From Clostridium sp. Marseille-P2415 (GTDB taxonomy: Bacteria; Bacillota; Clostridia; Lachnospirales; Lachnospiraceae), in the NCBI RefSeq assembly GCF_900155545.1, contig NZ_LT732526.1, forward strand, positions 2,426,164-2,490,163: 64,000 nt of DNA, given 5' to 3'. This document shows positions 1 through 8,960 of this stretch, one piece after another. The position numbers and the translations under genes are program-made. The stretch's first letter is position 1. Every line of letters starts with the position of its first letter. The notes below the pieces were generated by a model. It searched no databases. It had not been told where the DNA came from and was given only the letters and a program-made list of their open reading frames with translations.

Positions 1-194
1 TTGTCCTCAATTCCTGACATGGAGCTGTTCAATATATCCGTTTTCGTTTCATACACATAGTTGGCATAAGATTGCTCCACCTTTTTCACCACGAAAAGGC
101 TGACAAGAAAAGAAGCACCTATGGAAACAGCAATGAGAAATAATATCTTTTTGGTTATGGAGCTGTTAATTCTTCTTATTAAAGTTTTCATCAT
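1..194 (-). CDS. N-terminus of a membrane-anchored sensor protein, possibly YesM-type histidine kinase (partial)
   Basis: The reading frame opens with two Met codons (194-189) behind an AAGGA ribosome site and stays open to the window edge, giving about 64 residues. A basic N-terminus (residues 1-17) precedes one membrane segment (about 18-36), followed by the start of an extracytoplasmic region beginning with a Val-Val-Lys-Lys stretch. This arrangement is typical of YesM/LytS-like sensor kinases, which often sit beside sugar ABC operons with AraC regulators, but no kinase motif lies inside the window. A terminator separates it from the galactosidase gene, so it is probably its own transcription unit. 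A chemoreceptor or a sugar-binding two-component sensor is an equally possible identity. Confidence 0.5.
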   Translation of the reverse strand, partial: MMKTLIRRINSSITKKILFLIAVSIGASFLVSLFVVKKVEQSYANYVYETKTDILNSSMSGIED

Positions 195-254
195 TTCCAG
201 TCCTTATAACGCTTGGATTTTTCTTTTATCATACCCCAGGCCTGATGCGATGGC

Positions 255-293
255 AAGAAAAAAGAACGGTAGCCTCTAATGCCGTACCGTTCT
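255..293 (-). terminator. Rho-independent terminator of the galactoside operon
   Basis: Nine-base-pair stem AGAACGGTA / TACCGTTCT (263-271 with 285-293) and, on the minus strand, a T-rich tract at 257-263. It lies just after the GH42 stop at 306. Confidence 0.85.
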
Positions 294-305
294 GTCCTTA
301 ACCGT

Positions 306-2342
306 TTATCCTGTCTTTTCTCTCCTTACGATGATCGTTCCATAACCTCCTATTTCCCCTGAATCCGAAATTTCTCCAAGTAATAACGTCCCTTTCTCTA
401 AATCCGATAAAAGCTTACAACCCAGTCTCACCGGCTCTTTCCGGAAATTCTGCAGGAACAGGTACTCACAGGTTTCCGATTCCCTGGATGTCACCTCCAG
501 CCCTTCCACGATCTCACCTGCCACAAGAGGTTTCATTCCGGCTTCATAAGTCACCTTCTGAAAGAGATCATCGTAGAAATCCTGACCGGCATCTGCGCAG
601 ACATAATATGCGGTTCCATTGCCGTAACGGTTCCTGGTAAGAGCCGGATATCCCCCATAAAAATCTTTTTCATAAACCAGAAGCGCTTCTGCTCCCTCAA
701 GCTTTACCAGATCACAGAGATTGCGGCATTCATACCGCCCGTTTTCTTTCTGTCCGGATACAGAAACCATATAGTTGCATTCTCCGACATAAAGGCCGTC
801 AATTTCCGTGCTGCGAAGCCCTAAAACCTCCCGGAGTCCATGAGGAACGCCTCCAAGAAAGCACTCATCTGTCTCATCCACTATACCCGACCAGTAGGTG
901 GTGACCAGCTGTCCCCCGCCTTTCACAAATTCCTTCAGCTTTTCCTCAATCCCATTCCGGTATAAGTAAAGCATGGGAGCTGCAACAAGCCGGTAATCCT
1001 TAAGACTTCCTTCCATGGTGAGGACATCTACATTGAAGCCCAGCTTTTTCATGGCGCTGTAAACCTTCACACAGGTTTCATGATAATAAAGACCTTTGTT
1101 TCTGGGCCCCTGGGCATCCTCCATGGCCCAGCGGCACTCCACGTCATAGATGAGTGCCGCTCTTGCAAAGGTCCCGGTGCCGGCCAATTCCCGAAGAAGG
1201 GCAAGCTCCATTCCGGTCTGGCTGACCTCCTCAAATACCCTGGTGTCACATCCTCCATAGTGGTCAATGACCGCCCCGTGGAATTTCTCCGAACTGCCCC
1301 GGCTCTGGCGTATCTGGAAATACATCACACTGTCCGAGCCATGGGCTACGGCCTGCCAGGAGGCCAGCTTTAGAAGACCGGGCCGTTTCAGCTTGCTGAC
1401 TTCCTGCCAGTTTGTACTGCTGGGACTGGATTCCATGAGCAGAAAGGGCCTTTTCTTTAAGCTTCTCATGAAATCATGCTGCATCCCATTATCCCTGGCC
1501 GTCAGGATCTCCTTCTCCTTATGCCACAGGGGATAGGAATCCCAGGAAACCACATCCACTGCCTGGGACAGCCTTTGATAATTGAGCCCGGTGTAATCAT
1601 ACATAAGGTTCGTCGTCGTTGGCTGTCCGGCTCCTGCCTCCCTTAAAGAGGCCGCTTCCCACAAGGCGAAATCCGCAGTCTGTTCGGTCACAAAACGTTT
1701 CCAATCCAGATTTAACCCGTGGACCATGCTCTCCCCAATGGAAGACGGGCTTTCCACCTGGTCAAAGGACTGATAGATGTGGCTCCAGAACGCGGTGCAC
1801 CAGCTGCGGTTCAGAGTCTCTATGGAACCGTATTTCTTTTCCAGCCATCTGCGGAAGGCGGCCTGGCACAACGGGCAGTGGCACTCGCCGCCGAATTCAT
1901 TGGAGATATGCCACATCACAACTCCTGGGTGAGTGCCAAACTGTTTCGCCAGTTCTCCGTCGATCCGTCTTACCTTCTCCCGGTATACGGGAGAGGTATA
2001 ACAGTGGTTATGCCGCCCTCCGAAAAACCGGCGCCTGCGCGTCTCATCCACCCGCAGCACCTCCGGGTACCGGTCCGCCAGCCATTTGGGACGGGCACCG
2101 GAAGGAGTTCCCATAATCGTGGATATCCCGTTCTCATACAGCTTATCCACCCTCTCCTTAAGCCATTCAAGCCGGTACCTTCCCTCTTCCGGCTCCAAAA
2201 AGGACCAGGAAAACACTCCCAGGGTCACCATATTAATTCCCGCTTTTTTCATGTATTCCAGATCCTTTTCCAGGATATCAGGCCGGTCCAGCCATTGCTC
2301 CGGATAATAATCCCCTCCGTACCATAACCAATTACTCTTCAT
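306..2342 (-). CDS. GH42 beta-galactosidase
   Basis: Intracellular glycoside hydrolase family 42 enzyme of 678 residues, the family's normal length, hydrolysing beta-galactosides. The (beta/alpha)8 domain occupies about residues 5-390. The general acid/base is Glu149 in the Asn-Glu pair of HISNEF, and the nucleophile is Glu304 in LLMESSPS. Cys114, Cys154, Cys156 and Cys159 match the structural zinc site found in many GH42 enzymes. The trimerisation (glutamine-amidotransferase-like) and small C-terminal domains follow. There is no signal peptide, so the substrate must be imported, presumably by the three ABC genes directly upstream in the same operon. Galacto-oligosaccharide or arabinogalactan fragments are likely substrates by analogy. 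Confidence 0.95.
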   Translation of the reverse strand: MKSNWLWYGGDYYPEQWLDRPDILEKDLEYMKKAGINMVTLGVFSWSFLEPEEGRYRLEWLKERVDKLYENGISTIMGTPSGARPKWLADRYPEVLRVDETRRRRFFGGRHNHCYTSPVYREKVRRIDGELAKQFGTHPGVVMWHISNEFGGECHCPLCQAAFRRWLEKKYGSIETLNRSWCTAFWSHIYQSFDQVESPSSIGESMVHGLNLDWKRFVTEQTADFALWEAASLREAGAGQPTTTNLMYDYTGLNYQRLSQAVDVVSWDSYPLWHKEKEILTARDNGMQHDFMRSLKKRPFLLMESSPSSTNWQEVSKLKRPGLLKLASWQAVAHGSDSVMYFQIRQSRGSSEKFHGAVIDHYGGCDTRVFEEVSQTGMELALLRELAGTGTFARAALIYDVECRWAMEDAQGPRNKGLYYHETCVKVYSAMKKLGFNVDVLTMEGSLKDYRLVAAPMLYLYRNGIEEKLKEFVKGGGQLVTTYWSGIVDETDECFLGGVPHGLREVLGLRSTEIDGLYVGECNYMVSVSGQKENGRYECRNLCDLVKLEGAEALLVYEKDFYGGYPALTRNRYGNGTAYYVCADAGQDFYDDLFQKVTYEAGMKPLVAGEIVEGLEVTSRESETCEYLFLQNFRKEPVRLGCKLLSDLEKGTLLLGEISDSGEIGGYGTIIVRREKTG

Positions 2343-2430
2343 ATCCTCTTATTCCTTTCTAAATAAGCGTTGCCGCCGTTTTCCACATTTGGAAGCACGG
2401 CCGCAGCGCCTGCTTTAATCCTATATTTAT

Positions 2431-3246
2431 TTACTTTACTGCCCCTGTGATCCCTTCTGCAAAGCTTCTCTGCAGCAGGAAGAAAATAATCACGGTAGGA
2501 ATGGTACAGATCAATACCGCTAACATCAGGGTCCCGTAATCGGTCACATACCCTGATTTTAAGTTGGCAACCAGCATGGGCATGGTAATGCTGTCCGCAT
2601 CCGACATGATCACCTTGGGCCATAGATAACTGTTCCAGGCATTCATGAAGGTAATGGTCATGGCCGCAGCATAGGTGGAGCGCATGGCAGGAATGAACAT
2701 CCGGCAGAAAATCTGGAACTCACTTAAACCGTCAAGCCTTGCTGCCTCCATGATATCGACGGGAAAGGACCTTGCGCTCTGGCGGAACATCATGATCAAG
2801 AACGGCGTCGAAACGGTCGGAAGAATGAAACCAAGGGTACTGTTTAAAAGATTTGCCTTTGAAAACATCTGATACAGCGGTATCATGGTCGCGGCAAAGG
2901 GAACCATCATTGCCAGTAAAATAATACTCATTACCCGGTCCTTTGCCTTGTCATGAAAAATCTCGAAACCATATCCGGCAATGGAGCATATAAACAGGGA
3001 AACCAACGTCATGACTGCAGAATACTTAAATGAATTCCCAAGGGCTGCGCCTACATTCTGGGAACCGAACAGTTTTTTCAGGTTTTCAAACAGCTCCGTA
3101 CCGAATATCAGAGTCCCCCGTGTCACAGCCACGCTTTTGTTAGTGGCCGCAACCATCATCCAGTATAGCGGAAAAACGGAAATGACAGAGACAACCGTCA
3201 AAAAACCATATGCCAGAAACTTCTTTCCTTTAGTCACGTTTATCAC
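2431..3246 (-). CDS. Carbohydrate ABC transporter permease, MalG type
   Basis: Inner-membrane permease of 271 residues with six predicted membrane helices and the EAA-type loop (EAARLDG near residue 166) that docks the shared ATPase. It starts with a basic cap, MINVTKGKKF, like other MalG/LacG proteins. The start overlaps the end of the MalF-type gene by 17 bases, implying translational coupling. No ATPase gene is in the operon; in Firmicutes this class usually borrows a shared MsmX-like ATPase, which is inferred here. Galactoside import is inferred from the adjacent GH42 gene. Confidence 0.93.
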   Translation of the reverse strand: MINVTKGKKFLAYGFLTVVSVISVFPLYWMMVAATNKSVAVTRGTLIFGTELFENLKKLFGSQNVGAALGNSFKYSAVMTLVSLFICSIAGYGFEIFHDKAKDRVMSIILLAMMVPFAATMIPLYQMFSKANLLNSTLGFILPTVSTPFLIMMFRQSARSFPVDIMEAARLDGLSEFQIFCRMFIPAMRSTYAAAMTITFMNAWNSYLWPKVIMSDADSITMPMLVANLKSGYVTDYGTLMLAVLICTIPTVIIFFLLQRSFAEGITGAVK

Positions 3247-4126
3247 CTACCTTCATCTGCATAAATGCAAGAACTGCCACCAGGATCAGAATCAGGTAGG
3301 ACATGGCTGCCGCATACCCGAAATTCGGTACATATTTAAAGGATACATTGTATATATAATGGGACATGGTAATGGTGGCATTGGAAGGACCGCCGTATGT
3401 TAAGTTCACGGATTCGTCAAACAACTGCAGCGTGCCGTTGGTAGACATGATCGCAGTCAGCAGAATGGTGGGCTTTAAAAGCGGAACCGTGATCCGCAAA
3501 AAAGCTTGAACCGGAGAAGCCCCGTCGATCTTTGCAGCCTCATATATGGAATACTCAATGTTCTGGAGCCCGGAAAGATAAAACACCATATTGTAACCGG
3601 TCCACCTCCAGACCAGTGCCAGAATGATGACGATCCTGGCACTGGCCGGATGACCCAGGAAATTATATCCGGTGGACAATATCCCAAGCTTTATGAAAAC
3701 CGTATTCACCAGCCCATCCACTGTAAACAGGGACCGGAAAATCACCGCGTAAGATACCAGTGAGGTTGCGCAGGGCAGAAAGATTGCCGTGCGGAACAGG
3801 CCCCTGAAACGAAGGTCCTTATTGTTAAGCAGAGAGGCCAGTATCAGGGCCAGTATCAACATGATCGGAACCTGTATGATCAGGTAGATGAAATTATTTC
3901 TTAAAGCCTGCATGAAAACAGGGTCCTTAAACATCCTTATGTAATTGGTTCCCCCGGTCCATTTAAGCCCTGCGCCGACTCCTGTCTTAAAGGAAAGGAA
4001 CAGCGCCTGAATCATGGGCAGAAAGCTCATGACTGCGATAAACAGGACCGCCGGAGTCAGAAATGCCCAGCCTGCCAGGCTCTGATTCTGGCCTAACGAT
4101 AACTTTTTCTTTCTATCACCCACCAA
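3230..4126 (-). CDS. Carbohydrate ABC transporter permease, MalF type
   Basis: Inner-membrane permease of 298 residues with a cytoplasmic basic N-terminus (about 1-15), six membrane helices and an EAA loop (EAAKIDGA near residue 196). It pairs with the MalG-type permease downstream. The start is uncertain between TTG at 4126 and GTG at 4123: AGGAGG lies 5 bases before the former and 8 before the latter, so the GTG is slightly better placed. It is 22 bases from the binding-protein gene, clearly in one operon. Confidence 0.92.
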   Translation of the reverse strand: MVGDRKKKLSLGQNQSLAGWAFLTPAVLFIAVMSFLPMIQALFLSFKTGVGAGLKWTGGTNYIRMFKDPVFMQALRNNFIYLIIQVPIMLILALILASLLNNKDLRFRGLFRTAIFLPCATSLVSYAVIFRSLFTVDGLVNTVFIKLGILSTGYNFLGHPASARIVIILALVWRWTGYNMVFYLSGLQNIEYSIYEAAKIDGASPVQAFLRITVPLLKPTILLTAIMSTNGTLQLFDESVNLTYGGPSNATITMSHYIYNVSFKYVPNFGYAAAMSYLILILVAVLAFMQMKVGDKRD

Positions 4127-4147
4127 TAATGCCTCCTCCCTCTGCCA

Positions 4148-5467
4148 CTATTTTCCCATTGCAAAATTAACCGTATCCTCTGCAGTCTTGATCTCCGCAT
4201 CGATATCTCCGCCGGAGACCACATTGGTAATGGCAGTGGCCACCGCGTCACGCGCTTCATAATAATAGACACCTGTGTTGTTGGAAGGAACCTTTGAAGC
4301 AAAATCCGTAATTAAGGAATACACAGGTTCGCCTCCGAAGAATTCCTGAGGTTCTGCATAAACCTTGCTGTCAGCTGCGGGAAGATAGGCAGCCAGCGCA
4401 CCGGACTTGGGAAGTATGGTCTCATAGAATTCTGTGCTGCCTGCAAAGGTTTTAGCCAGGAAATCCTGTGCCAGCTCCGGATTCCTGCAGGCTTTCGTAA
4501 CTGCCCAGCTGGAACCGCCGTTGTTGGAATAATTGGTGGCACCATCCACGCCTTCAAGCTTAGGAATATCGGTAATGGCCCATTTGCCGGACTGGTCCTC
4601 CGCGGTCTGGATGCTGGCCATGATCCAGCAGCCGTTAATGGTTCCACCTACGGTACTGTTGGTCAGGGTCCCTACATACTGATCCCAGTCATTGACTTCT
4701 ACCAGAACACTGCTCTTCACCAGCGAAGCATAGGTTTCCATGACTTTCTTCAGCTTGTCATTTCCAACCATGCTGGGATTTCCCTCCTTGTCAAAAAGGC
4801 TTCCACCCGCTGACTGGAGCATCATCATGATCAGATCAGATTCACCGGCCTGACAGGATAACATAGGCTTTCCTGTCTTTGCCAGGATGTCCTCCCCTAT
4901 GGTCTGATACTGGTTCCAGGTAATATCCTTAAAATCATCAACCGTATATCCGGCTTCCTTTAAGATATCGGTGCGATAGCATGCGACCACGGCCCCGTTA
5001 TCAAACGGAACTCCATAATTCTTTCCGTCAACTACGGAATAAGCAGTTTTGGCTTTTGCAAACTTGGTAAAATCGATTCCGCTACCTGTCAGATCCTTGA
5101 ATGCGTCCGGATAACTGAGCACATTCTTCTGAAATGCGTTATCCTGCATCAAAAGAATGTCCGGAAGGGAATCTAAGTTTCCGGAGGTTGCCGCCGTAGT
5201 CAGCTTGGTCTGGACATCGGCCCAGGGTGTTTCCACCACATTCAGCTTAAAATCCGGATGATCCTTTTGATATACCTTTGCCGCCTCTTCCATGGCATAC
5301 ATGTTAAATGCCGGGTCCCAGCACCAGACGGTCAATTCATTTGCCGGCTGTGCCCCCTCTCCGGTCTTGTCTCCTGCCGCTTTTCCTGCGGTACCGGAAT
5401 TCCCGCAGGCTGCCAGGGAAACCACCATGGCTCCGGCCAGTAATGCGGATGTGATCTTTTTCTTCAT
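4148..5467 (-). CDS. Extracellular sugar-binding lipoprotein of ABC transporter
   Basis: Solute-binding protein of the MalE/UgpB-like class, 439 residues. The N-terminus is a lipoprotein signal ending in the lipobox LAAC with Cys21 as acylation site, followed by a Gly/Ala/Thr-rich linker. Mature sequence holds the usual two-lobed fold, with an aromatic-rich N-terminal patch (LTVWCWDPAF). An AGGAGG site lies 9 bases before the ATG. It is the first gene of the galactoside operon and the likely specificity determinant; oligosaccharide identity cannot be read from sequence. Confidence 0.94.
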   Translation of the reverse strand: MKKKITSALLAGAMVVSLAACGNSGTAGKAAGDKTGEGAQPANELTVWCWDPAFNMYAMEEAAKVYQKDHPDFKLNVVETPWADVQTKLTTAATSGNLDSLPDILLMQDNAFQKNVLSYPDAFKDLTGSGIDFTKFAKAKTAYSVVDGKNYGVPFDNGAVVACYRTDILKEAGYTVDDFKDITWNQYQTIGEDILAKTGKPMLSCQAGESDLIMMMLQSAGGSLFDKEGNPSMVGNDKLKKVMETYASLVKSSVLVEVNDWDQYVGTLTNSTVGGTINGCWIMASIQTAEDQSGKWAITDIPKLEGVDGATNYSNNGGSSWAVTKACRNPELAQDFLAKTFAGSTEFYETILPKSGALAAYLPAADSKVYAEPQEFFGGEPVYSLITDFASKVPSNNTGVYYYEARDAVATAITNVVSGGDIDAEIKTAEDTVNFAMGK

Positions 5468-5534
5468 AGCGAAACTCCTCCTCTTTCATAAAAAAATTGG
5501 CTCATGTGATTATCTTTTTCTTTCGAAAGATTTC

Positions 5535-5580
5535 TGATAACCACATTATACCAATTCTGAAGATTTAAAGTTTTTAGATT
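5535..5580 (-). promoter_or_regulatory. Probable promoter of the galactoside operon
   Basis: A perfect TATAAT is present on the minus strand at 5545-5550 without a good -35 hexamer at the correct distance, as expected for an activator-dependent promoter. A small palindrome (CTTTCGAAAG around 5519-5530) lies between it and the first gene. The AraC-family gene just upstream is the obvious candidate activator (inference). Confidence 0.45.
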
Positions 5581-5617
5581 CAATTAAAAAACGCGCATAT
5601 TCAATCATTTGCGTTTC

Positions 5618-6547
5618 TTATTCCCAACCTTTCTGAGCGCTGATCCTGCAATACAGCAGCTTCCCCTCATAATTTTCCGCCGATTTCTTCCATTGATAAG
5701 GAGAACTATTCATTATTTTCCTGAAATTCCGGTTAAATGCAGAAATAGAAGCAAATCCTGCTGCAATTGTCACCTCTTCCATGGATTTGTCCGTTTTTTT
5801 CAACAGTTCACAGGCATTCTGGATACGGACCAGATTAATATAATCCCCCGGTTTCATATTCATGCCTTCTTCAAAAACCCGCCGAAAATGACTTTCGCTC
5901 ATGCTGCAGGCCTCCGCCATACTTCTTATCTTGATTTCGCCGGCATAATAATCCGCCACATAATCCAGGGCACCTGCAATCATAGCGGTGTTGGTCCTGG
6001 AGCGCATGATATGTTCCTCACCATCGGAAAGCCGTAATAATTCCACCATGCAGGCGCGCAGAAGCCCCTTTATGCTTTCTTTATAATAGGGCTTCTTATA
6101 TTGGGTCTCATTCATGATTCCCGAAATCAGCCCGGCCAGTATTGGGTTCTCGTCACCGGACAGAAGGTATCCGGTTCTGTGTATCCGCTTTAATATGTTT
6201 TTGGGGAGTATGGAATCATTACGGTAAACATCGGAAATAATCTTTTGAAAATCAATGTACATCCACTCCCAGAACCCTTTTGTTCCCTCGTCGCTGTTGG
6301 TGGTATGGGGAAGCCTTGGCGGCACGATCATCAGTGAGCCTCTGGAAAAAGGAATACGCTCCTGCCCCAGTATCACTTCCCCGGTACCCCAGTGGCAGTA
6401 TCCGATTTCCATAAGATTATGAAAGTGAAGGTATTTGATATGTTTCCCGTATTCTCTGATCCAGTCCTCTCCCAATAGAGCCAGAACCGGTTCATCCTCA
6501 GGTATCTCATAGTAGCGGAATTCCACCCTCTCCCTCTGTTTCGCCAT
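5618..6547 (-). CDS. AraC-family transcriptional regulator with cupin sensor domain
   Basis: About 309 residues. The N-terminal half (about 15-165) is a cupin-like sugar-sensing domain (FSRGSLMIVPPRLPH is the typical barrel stretch). The C-terminal 100 residues carry two helix-turn-helix motifs, including the signature FRRVFEEGMNMKPGDYI and the second recognition helix before NRNFRKIMNSSPYQWKK. Start chosen at ATG 6547, because GGAG lies 8 bases upstream; a GTG at 6553 is too close to it. It is co-oriented with, and directly upstream of, the galactoside ABC/GH42 genes and probably activates them in response to the imported sugar. Confidence 0.92.
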   Translation of the reverse strand: MAKQRERVEFRYYEIPEDEPVLALLGEDWIREYGKHIKYLHFHNLMEIGYCHWGTGEVILGQERIPFSRGSLMIVPPRLPHTTNSDEGTKGFWEWMYIDFQKIISDVYRNDSILPKNILKRIHRTGYLLSGDENPILAGLISGIMNETQYKKPYYKESIKGLLRACMVELLRLSDGEEHIMRSRTNTAMIAGALDYVADYYAGEIKIRSMAEACSMSESHFRRVFEEGMNMKPGDYINLVRIQNACELLKKTDKSMEEVTIAAGFASISAFNRNFRKIMNSSPYQWKKSAENYEGKLLYCRISAQKGWE

Positions 6548-6564
6548 GAACACCGCTCCCCCCT

Positions 6565-7308
6565 TTACCCAAACATTTTTTCAAATCTTTTTTCCGATAA
6601 TATTTCATTGGTTAGAAACGTTCCATTATAAAACAGACTGTACGTTGTAAACGGTGCCGGAGCATTTTGCGCTTCCTTCGCAGACTCAAAACGAATGGAT
6701 TGAAACGGTATTCCTTTCTTTTCTGCCGCTGCTTCTATCAATGGAACATATTTTGCAGTAAAAGGGCATTGATGTGAATAATAAAGGACAAAGCCCGGTT
6801 CCATGATTTTACGTTCCCTGACTGACTGCTTAAAGCCAGGTTTATCCGCGTCATTTATAAAAGGCAGATACAGCAGTTCATAGTAAGGCTCCGCGGTATC
6901 CGCCAGTTCAAAGCCTTTATGGCGAAGATATTTCGGATCAGAAAGATAGGGGAGCTTCTTTTTTGAAGACAAGATAACCAGCCCCTTTTTCCCCTTTTCC
7001 CTGCTGTCCTCTATACAGGCTTCCAGTAAAAGATTGGAATTCCCCTGTCCTTTGAATTGACCGGATACCCAAAAGCAGTTGATATACATATACCCGGCAG
7101 CATCAATGGGTGCCCATGCTTTCTCCGCCGGAATATATTCAATAAAACATTTCCCACGAACATTTCCCTTTTTGAATACCAGTCCCTCCTCAAGGCGTTC
7201 GGCCAGCCAGGCTTTTTTAGCCGCGACCTGACAGTCCTTATTATTGGCAATGGCGCAGCAGATGTGCTCCTGCTCTAAATTTTCCTTTGACAATGTAATG
7301 ATTTCCAT
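6565..7308 (-). CDS. GNAT-fold N-acetyltransferase with C-terminal YoaP domain
   Basis: About 247 residues. The N-terminal part has GNAT features, including the acetyl-CoA loop region VSGQFKGQGNSNLL (about residues 80-95), where the consensus Q/RxxGxG/A is seen as QFKGQG. The C-terminal 90 residues resemble the YoaP-like domain, with a thioredoxin-like stretch VLYYSHQCPFTAKYVP. Start chosen at ATG 7308, with GCGAGG 5 bases upstream, rather than a TTG 12 codons earlier. Substrate unknown. It sits between the AraC gene and ferritin, with a short gap to each, and may be independent of both. Confidence 0.8.
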   Translation of the reverse strand: MEIITLSKENLEQEHICCAIANNKDCQVAAKKAWLAERLEEGLVFKKGNVRGKCFIEYIPAEKAWAPIDAAGYMYINCFWVSGQFKGQGNSNLLLEACIEDSREKGKKGLVILSSKKKLPYLSDPKYLRHKGFELADTAEPYYELLYLPFINDADKPGFKQSVRERKIMEPGFVLYYSHQCPFTAKYVPLIEAAAEKKGIPFQSIRFESAKEAQNAPAPFTTYSLFYNGTFLTNEILSEKRFEKMFG

Positions 7309-7428
7309 ATATGCCTCGCTTTCTTTTTTCCATTTTATATCCAATCCCGAACCAAAAGCAAGCGGCTTTTCATTCTTCCTGCTTTATCTGCATACACCTT
7401 TCCTATCATTCGGAACTGACAAACGAAA

Positions 7429-7478
7429 GAACAGCTTCTGCCATGAATGCCGGTGCAATATCATGTCAGAAGCTGCTC
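7429..7478 (-). terminator. Terminator downstream of ferritin
   Basis: Long inverted repeat GAACAGCTTCTG-CATG / CATG-CAGAAGCTGCTC (7429-7444 with 7462-7478). A T-run follows on the plus side (7478-7483) and a T-rich stretch on the minus side, so it could work in both directions. Confidence 0.7.
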
Positions 7479-7515
7479 TTTTTATAGCGTTACGATAGCG
7501 AACACCATTCCGTTA

Positions 7516-8028
7516 TTAGATTACAAGTGTCGGAGGCGTATAAACCCTCGCCGCCAGTTCAGAATCCAGTAAATATAATCCCTTGGCATCATTGCCGAAT
7601 AAATCATATCTCTTTATAATTTCATCCGTATTCTTTTCTTCTTCATTCTGTTCTTTTACGAACCAGTCAAGGAACTGCATGGTGCGGAAGTCTTTTAATT
7701 CATAAGCTGTACCGTAAATATCATGAATGGAAGCCGTCACCTTGAGCTCGTGTTCATAAGCCTCCACTGCAGGCTGGCGGAAATCTTTGTAAACAAAAGC
7801 CGGAGCCTTAATATCCTGAAATACGACCTTTTCACTGTTGTTTAACAAATAATCCATAAAGAGCATGGCATGATCCCGCTCTTCCTGAGTCTGGATTTTA
7901 AACCAGTTGGCAAAGCCGTTTAAATTGCTGTCCGCATAATAGTTGGACATGTCCAGATATAAATATGCGGAATAAAACTCAAAATTGATCTGTTGATTTA
8001 TTTTCGTTACAATTTCTTTATTTAGCAT
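7516..8028 (-). CDS. ftnA: Ferritin (non-haem, bacterial FtnA type)
   Basis: Cytoplasmic iron-storage protein of 170 residues, normal length. The four-helix bundle carries ferroxidase ligands: Glu17 in NFEFYSAYLYL, Glu50 and His53 in QEERDHAMLF, and a second Glu/Gln set in the EQNEEEKNTDEI helix. It oxidises and stores Fe(II) in a 24-mer shell. An AAAGGAGG site lies 9 bases before the ATG. It is flanked by its own promoter and terminator, so it is monocistronic. Confidence 0.95.
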   Translation of the reverse strand: MLNKEIVTKINQQINFEFYSAYLYLDMSNYYADSNLNGFANWFKIQTQEERDHAMLFMDYLLNNSEKVVFQDIKAPAFVYKDFRQPAVEAYEHELKVTASIHDIYGTAYELKDFRTMQFLDWFVKEQNEEEKNTDEIIKRYDLFGNDAKGLYLLDSELAARVYTPPTLVI

Positions 8029-8120
8029 AATCTTCGTCCTCCTTTAAAGTTGATTTCCATATCGGTTTCAAAAATCAAATTACTGTAAACAGGCACAATA
8101 CCAGGATCTGGGTTTATCAT

Positions 8121-8149
8121 ATTCTAACATTTTTATTAAAAATATTCAA
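8121..8149 (-). promoter_or_regulatory. Sigma-A type promoter of ferritin
   Basis: On the minus strand, TTGAAT (8144-8149) and TAGAAT (8121-8126) are separated by exactly 17 bases, about 90 bases upstream of the ferritin start. Confidence 0.7.
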
Positions 8150-8227
8150 TCATATATCAAAAAATATTATTTATCAGTAACATCTGATAATAAGCAAGAA
8201 TAGATCTGTAATGTAAAAATATTGTTT

Positions 8228-8261
8228 CAAAAAAAGGGCGAAGCCTGAAAAAGCTTCGCCC
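8228..8261 (-). terminator. Terminator of the pentose-type sugar operon
   Basis: Perfect 9-bp stem GGGCGAAGC / GCTTCGCCC (8236-8244 with 8253-8261), followed on the minus strand by a run of seven or more T residues. It lies 12 bases beyond the aldolase stop. Confidence 0.9.
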
Positions 8262-8272
8262 AAAATTACTGA

Positions 8273-8926
8273 TTATTCCCCGAATACCGCTTTATAATCC
8301 GCCTTGAATTTCTCAATCCCCTGATCGGTCAACGGGTGCTTTGTCATCTGCACCAGTACGCTGTATGGTACGGTAGCAATGTCTGCTCCTGCCTTTGCAC
8401 AGTCGATCACATGGATCGGGTTGCGGATGCTGGCTGCAATGATTTCTGTCTCGATTCCGTGTTCCGTAAAAATATCCGTGATGTCACAAATCAGGTCAAT
8501 GCCCGGCATGGAAATGTCATCCAAACGGCCTAAGAATGGGGATACATAGGTCGCGCCTGCACGGGCAGCTAAAAGTGCCTGAGCGGCAGAAAATACCAGT
8601 GTTACATTGGTCTTGATTCCCTCTGCAGTCAATACCTTAACGGCCTTCAGTCCTTCTACGGTCATGGGGATCTTTACAACCATATTCGGATGGATCGCTG
8701 CGATTTCACGTCCCTCTGCAATCATGCCCTCTGCATCCACAGTTGTTGCTTTCACTTCCCCGCTGATGGGTCCGTCCACGATGGAAGTGATTTCTTTGAT
8801 GACCTCACCAAAATCGCGGCCTTCTTTGGCGATCAGGGAAGGATTGGTGGTAACACCGCAGATGATGCCCATGTCGTTTGCTTTCTTTACGTCTTCCGTA
8901 TTTGCTGTATCGATAAAAAATCTCAT
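8273..8926 (-). CDS. fsa: Transaldolase / fructose-6-phosphate aldolase family protein
   Basis: Small transaldolase-type class I aldolase of 217 residues (MipB/TalC/FSA subfamily). The Schiff-base lysine is Lys85 in VVKIPMT; the N-terminal FFIDTAN and GVTTNPSL motifs are intact. It either transfers dihydroxyacetone (transaldolase) or makes and cleaves fructose 6-phosphate from DHA and glyceraldehyde 3-phosphate; sequence alone does not separate these. It is the last gene of the operon with split transketolase and RpiB-like isomerase, so a pentose-phosphate role is likely. Confidence 0.92.
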   Translation of the reverse strand: MRFFIDTANTEDVKKANDMGIICGVTTNPSLIAKEGRDFGEVIKEITSIVDGPISGEVKATTVDAEGMIAEGREIAAIHPNMVVKIPMTVEGLKAVKVLTAEGIKTNVTLVFSAAQALLAARAGATYVSPFLGRLDDISMPGIDLICDITDIFTEHGIETEIIAASIRNPIHVIDCAKAGADIATVPYSVLVQMTKHPLTDQGIEKFKADYKAVFGE

Positions 8927-8960
8927 GGCAGTTCTCCTTAAATTTTATATTTACTCAAAA

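Noticed and set aside
1619..2327. Plus-strand ORFs of 165 and 202 codons
   Set aside because: They are antisense to the GH42 gene, which has complete catalytic motifs; Pro/Arg/Ser-rich shadow translation.
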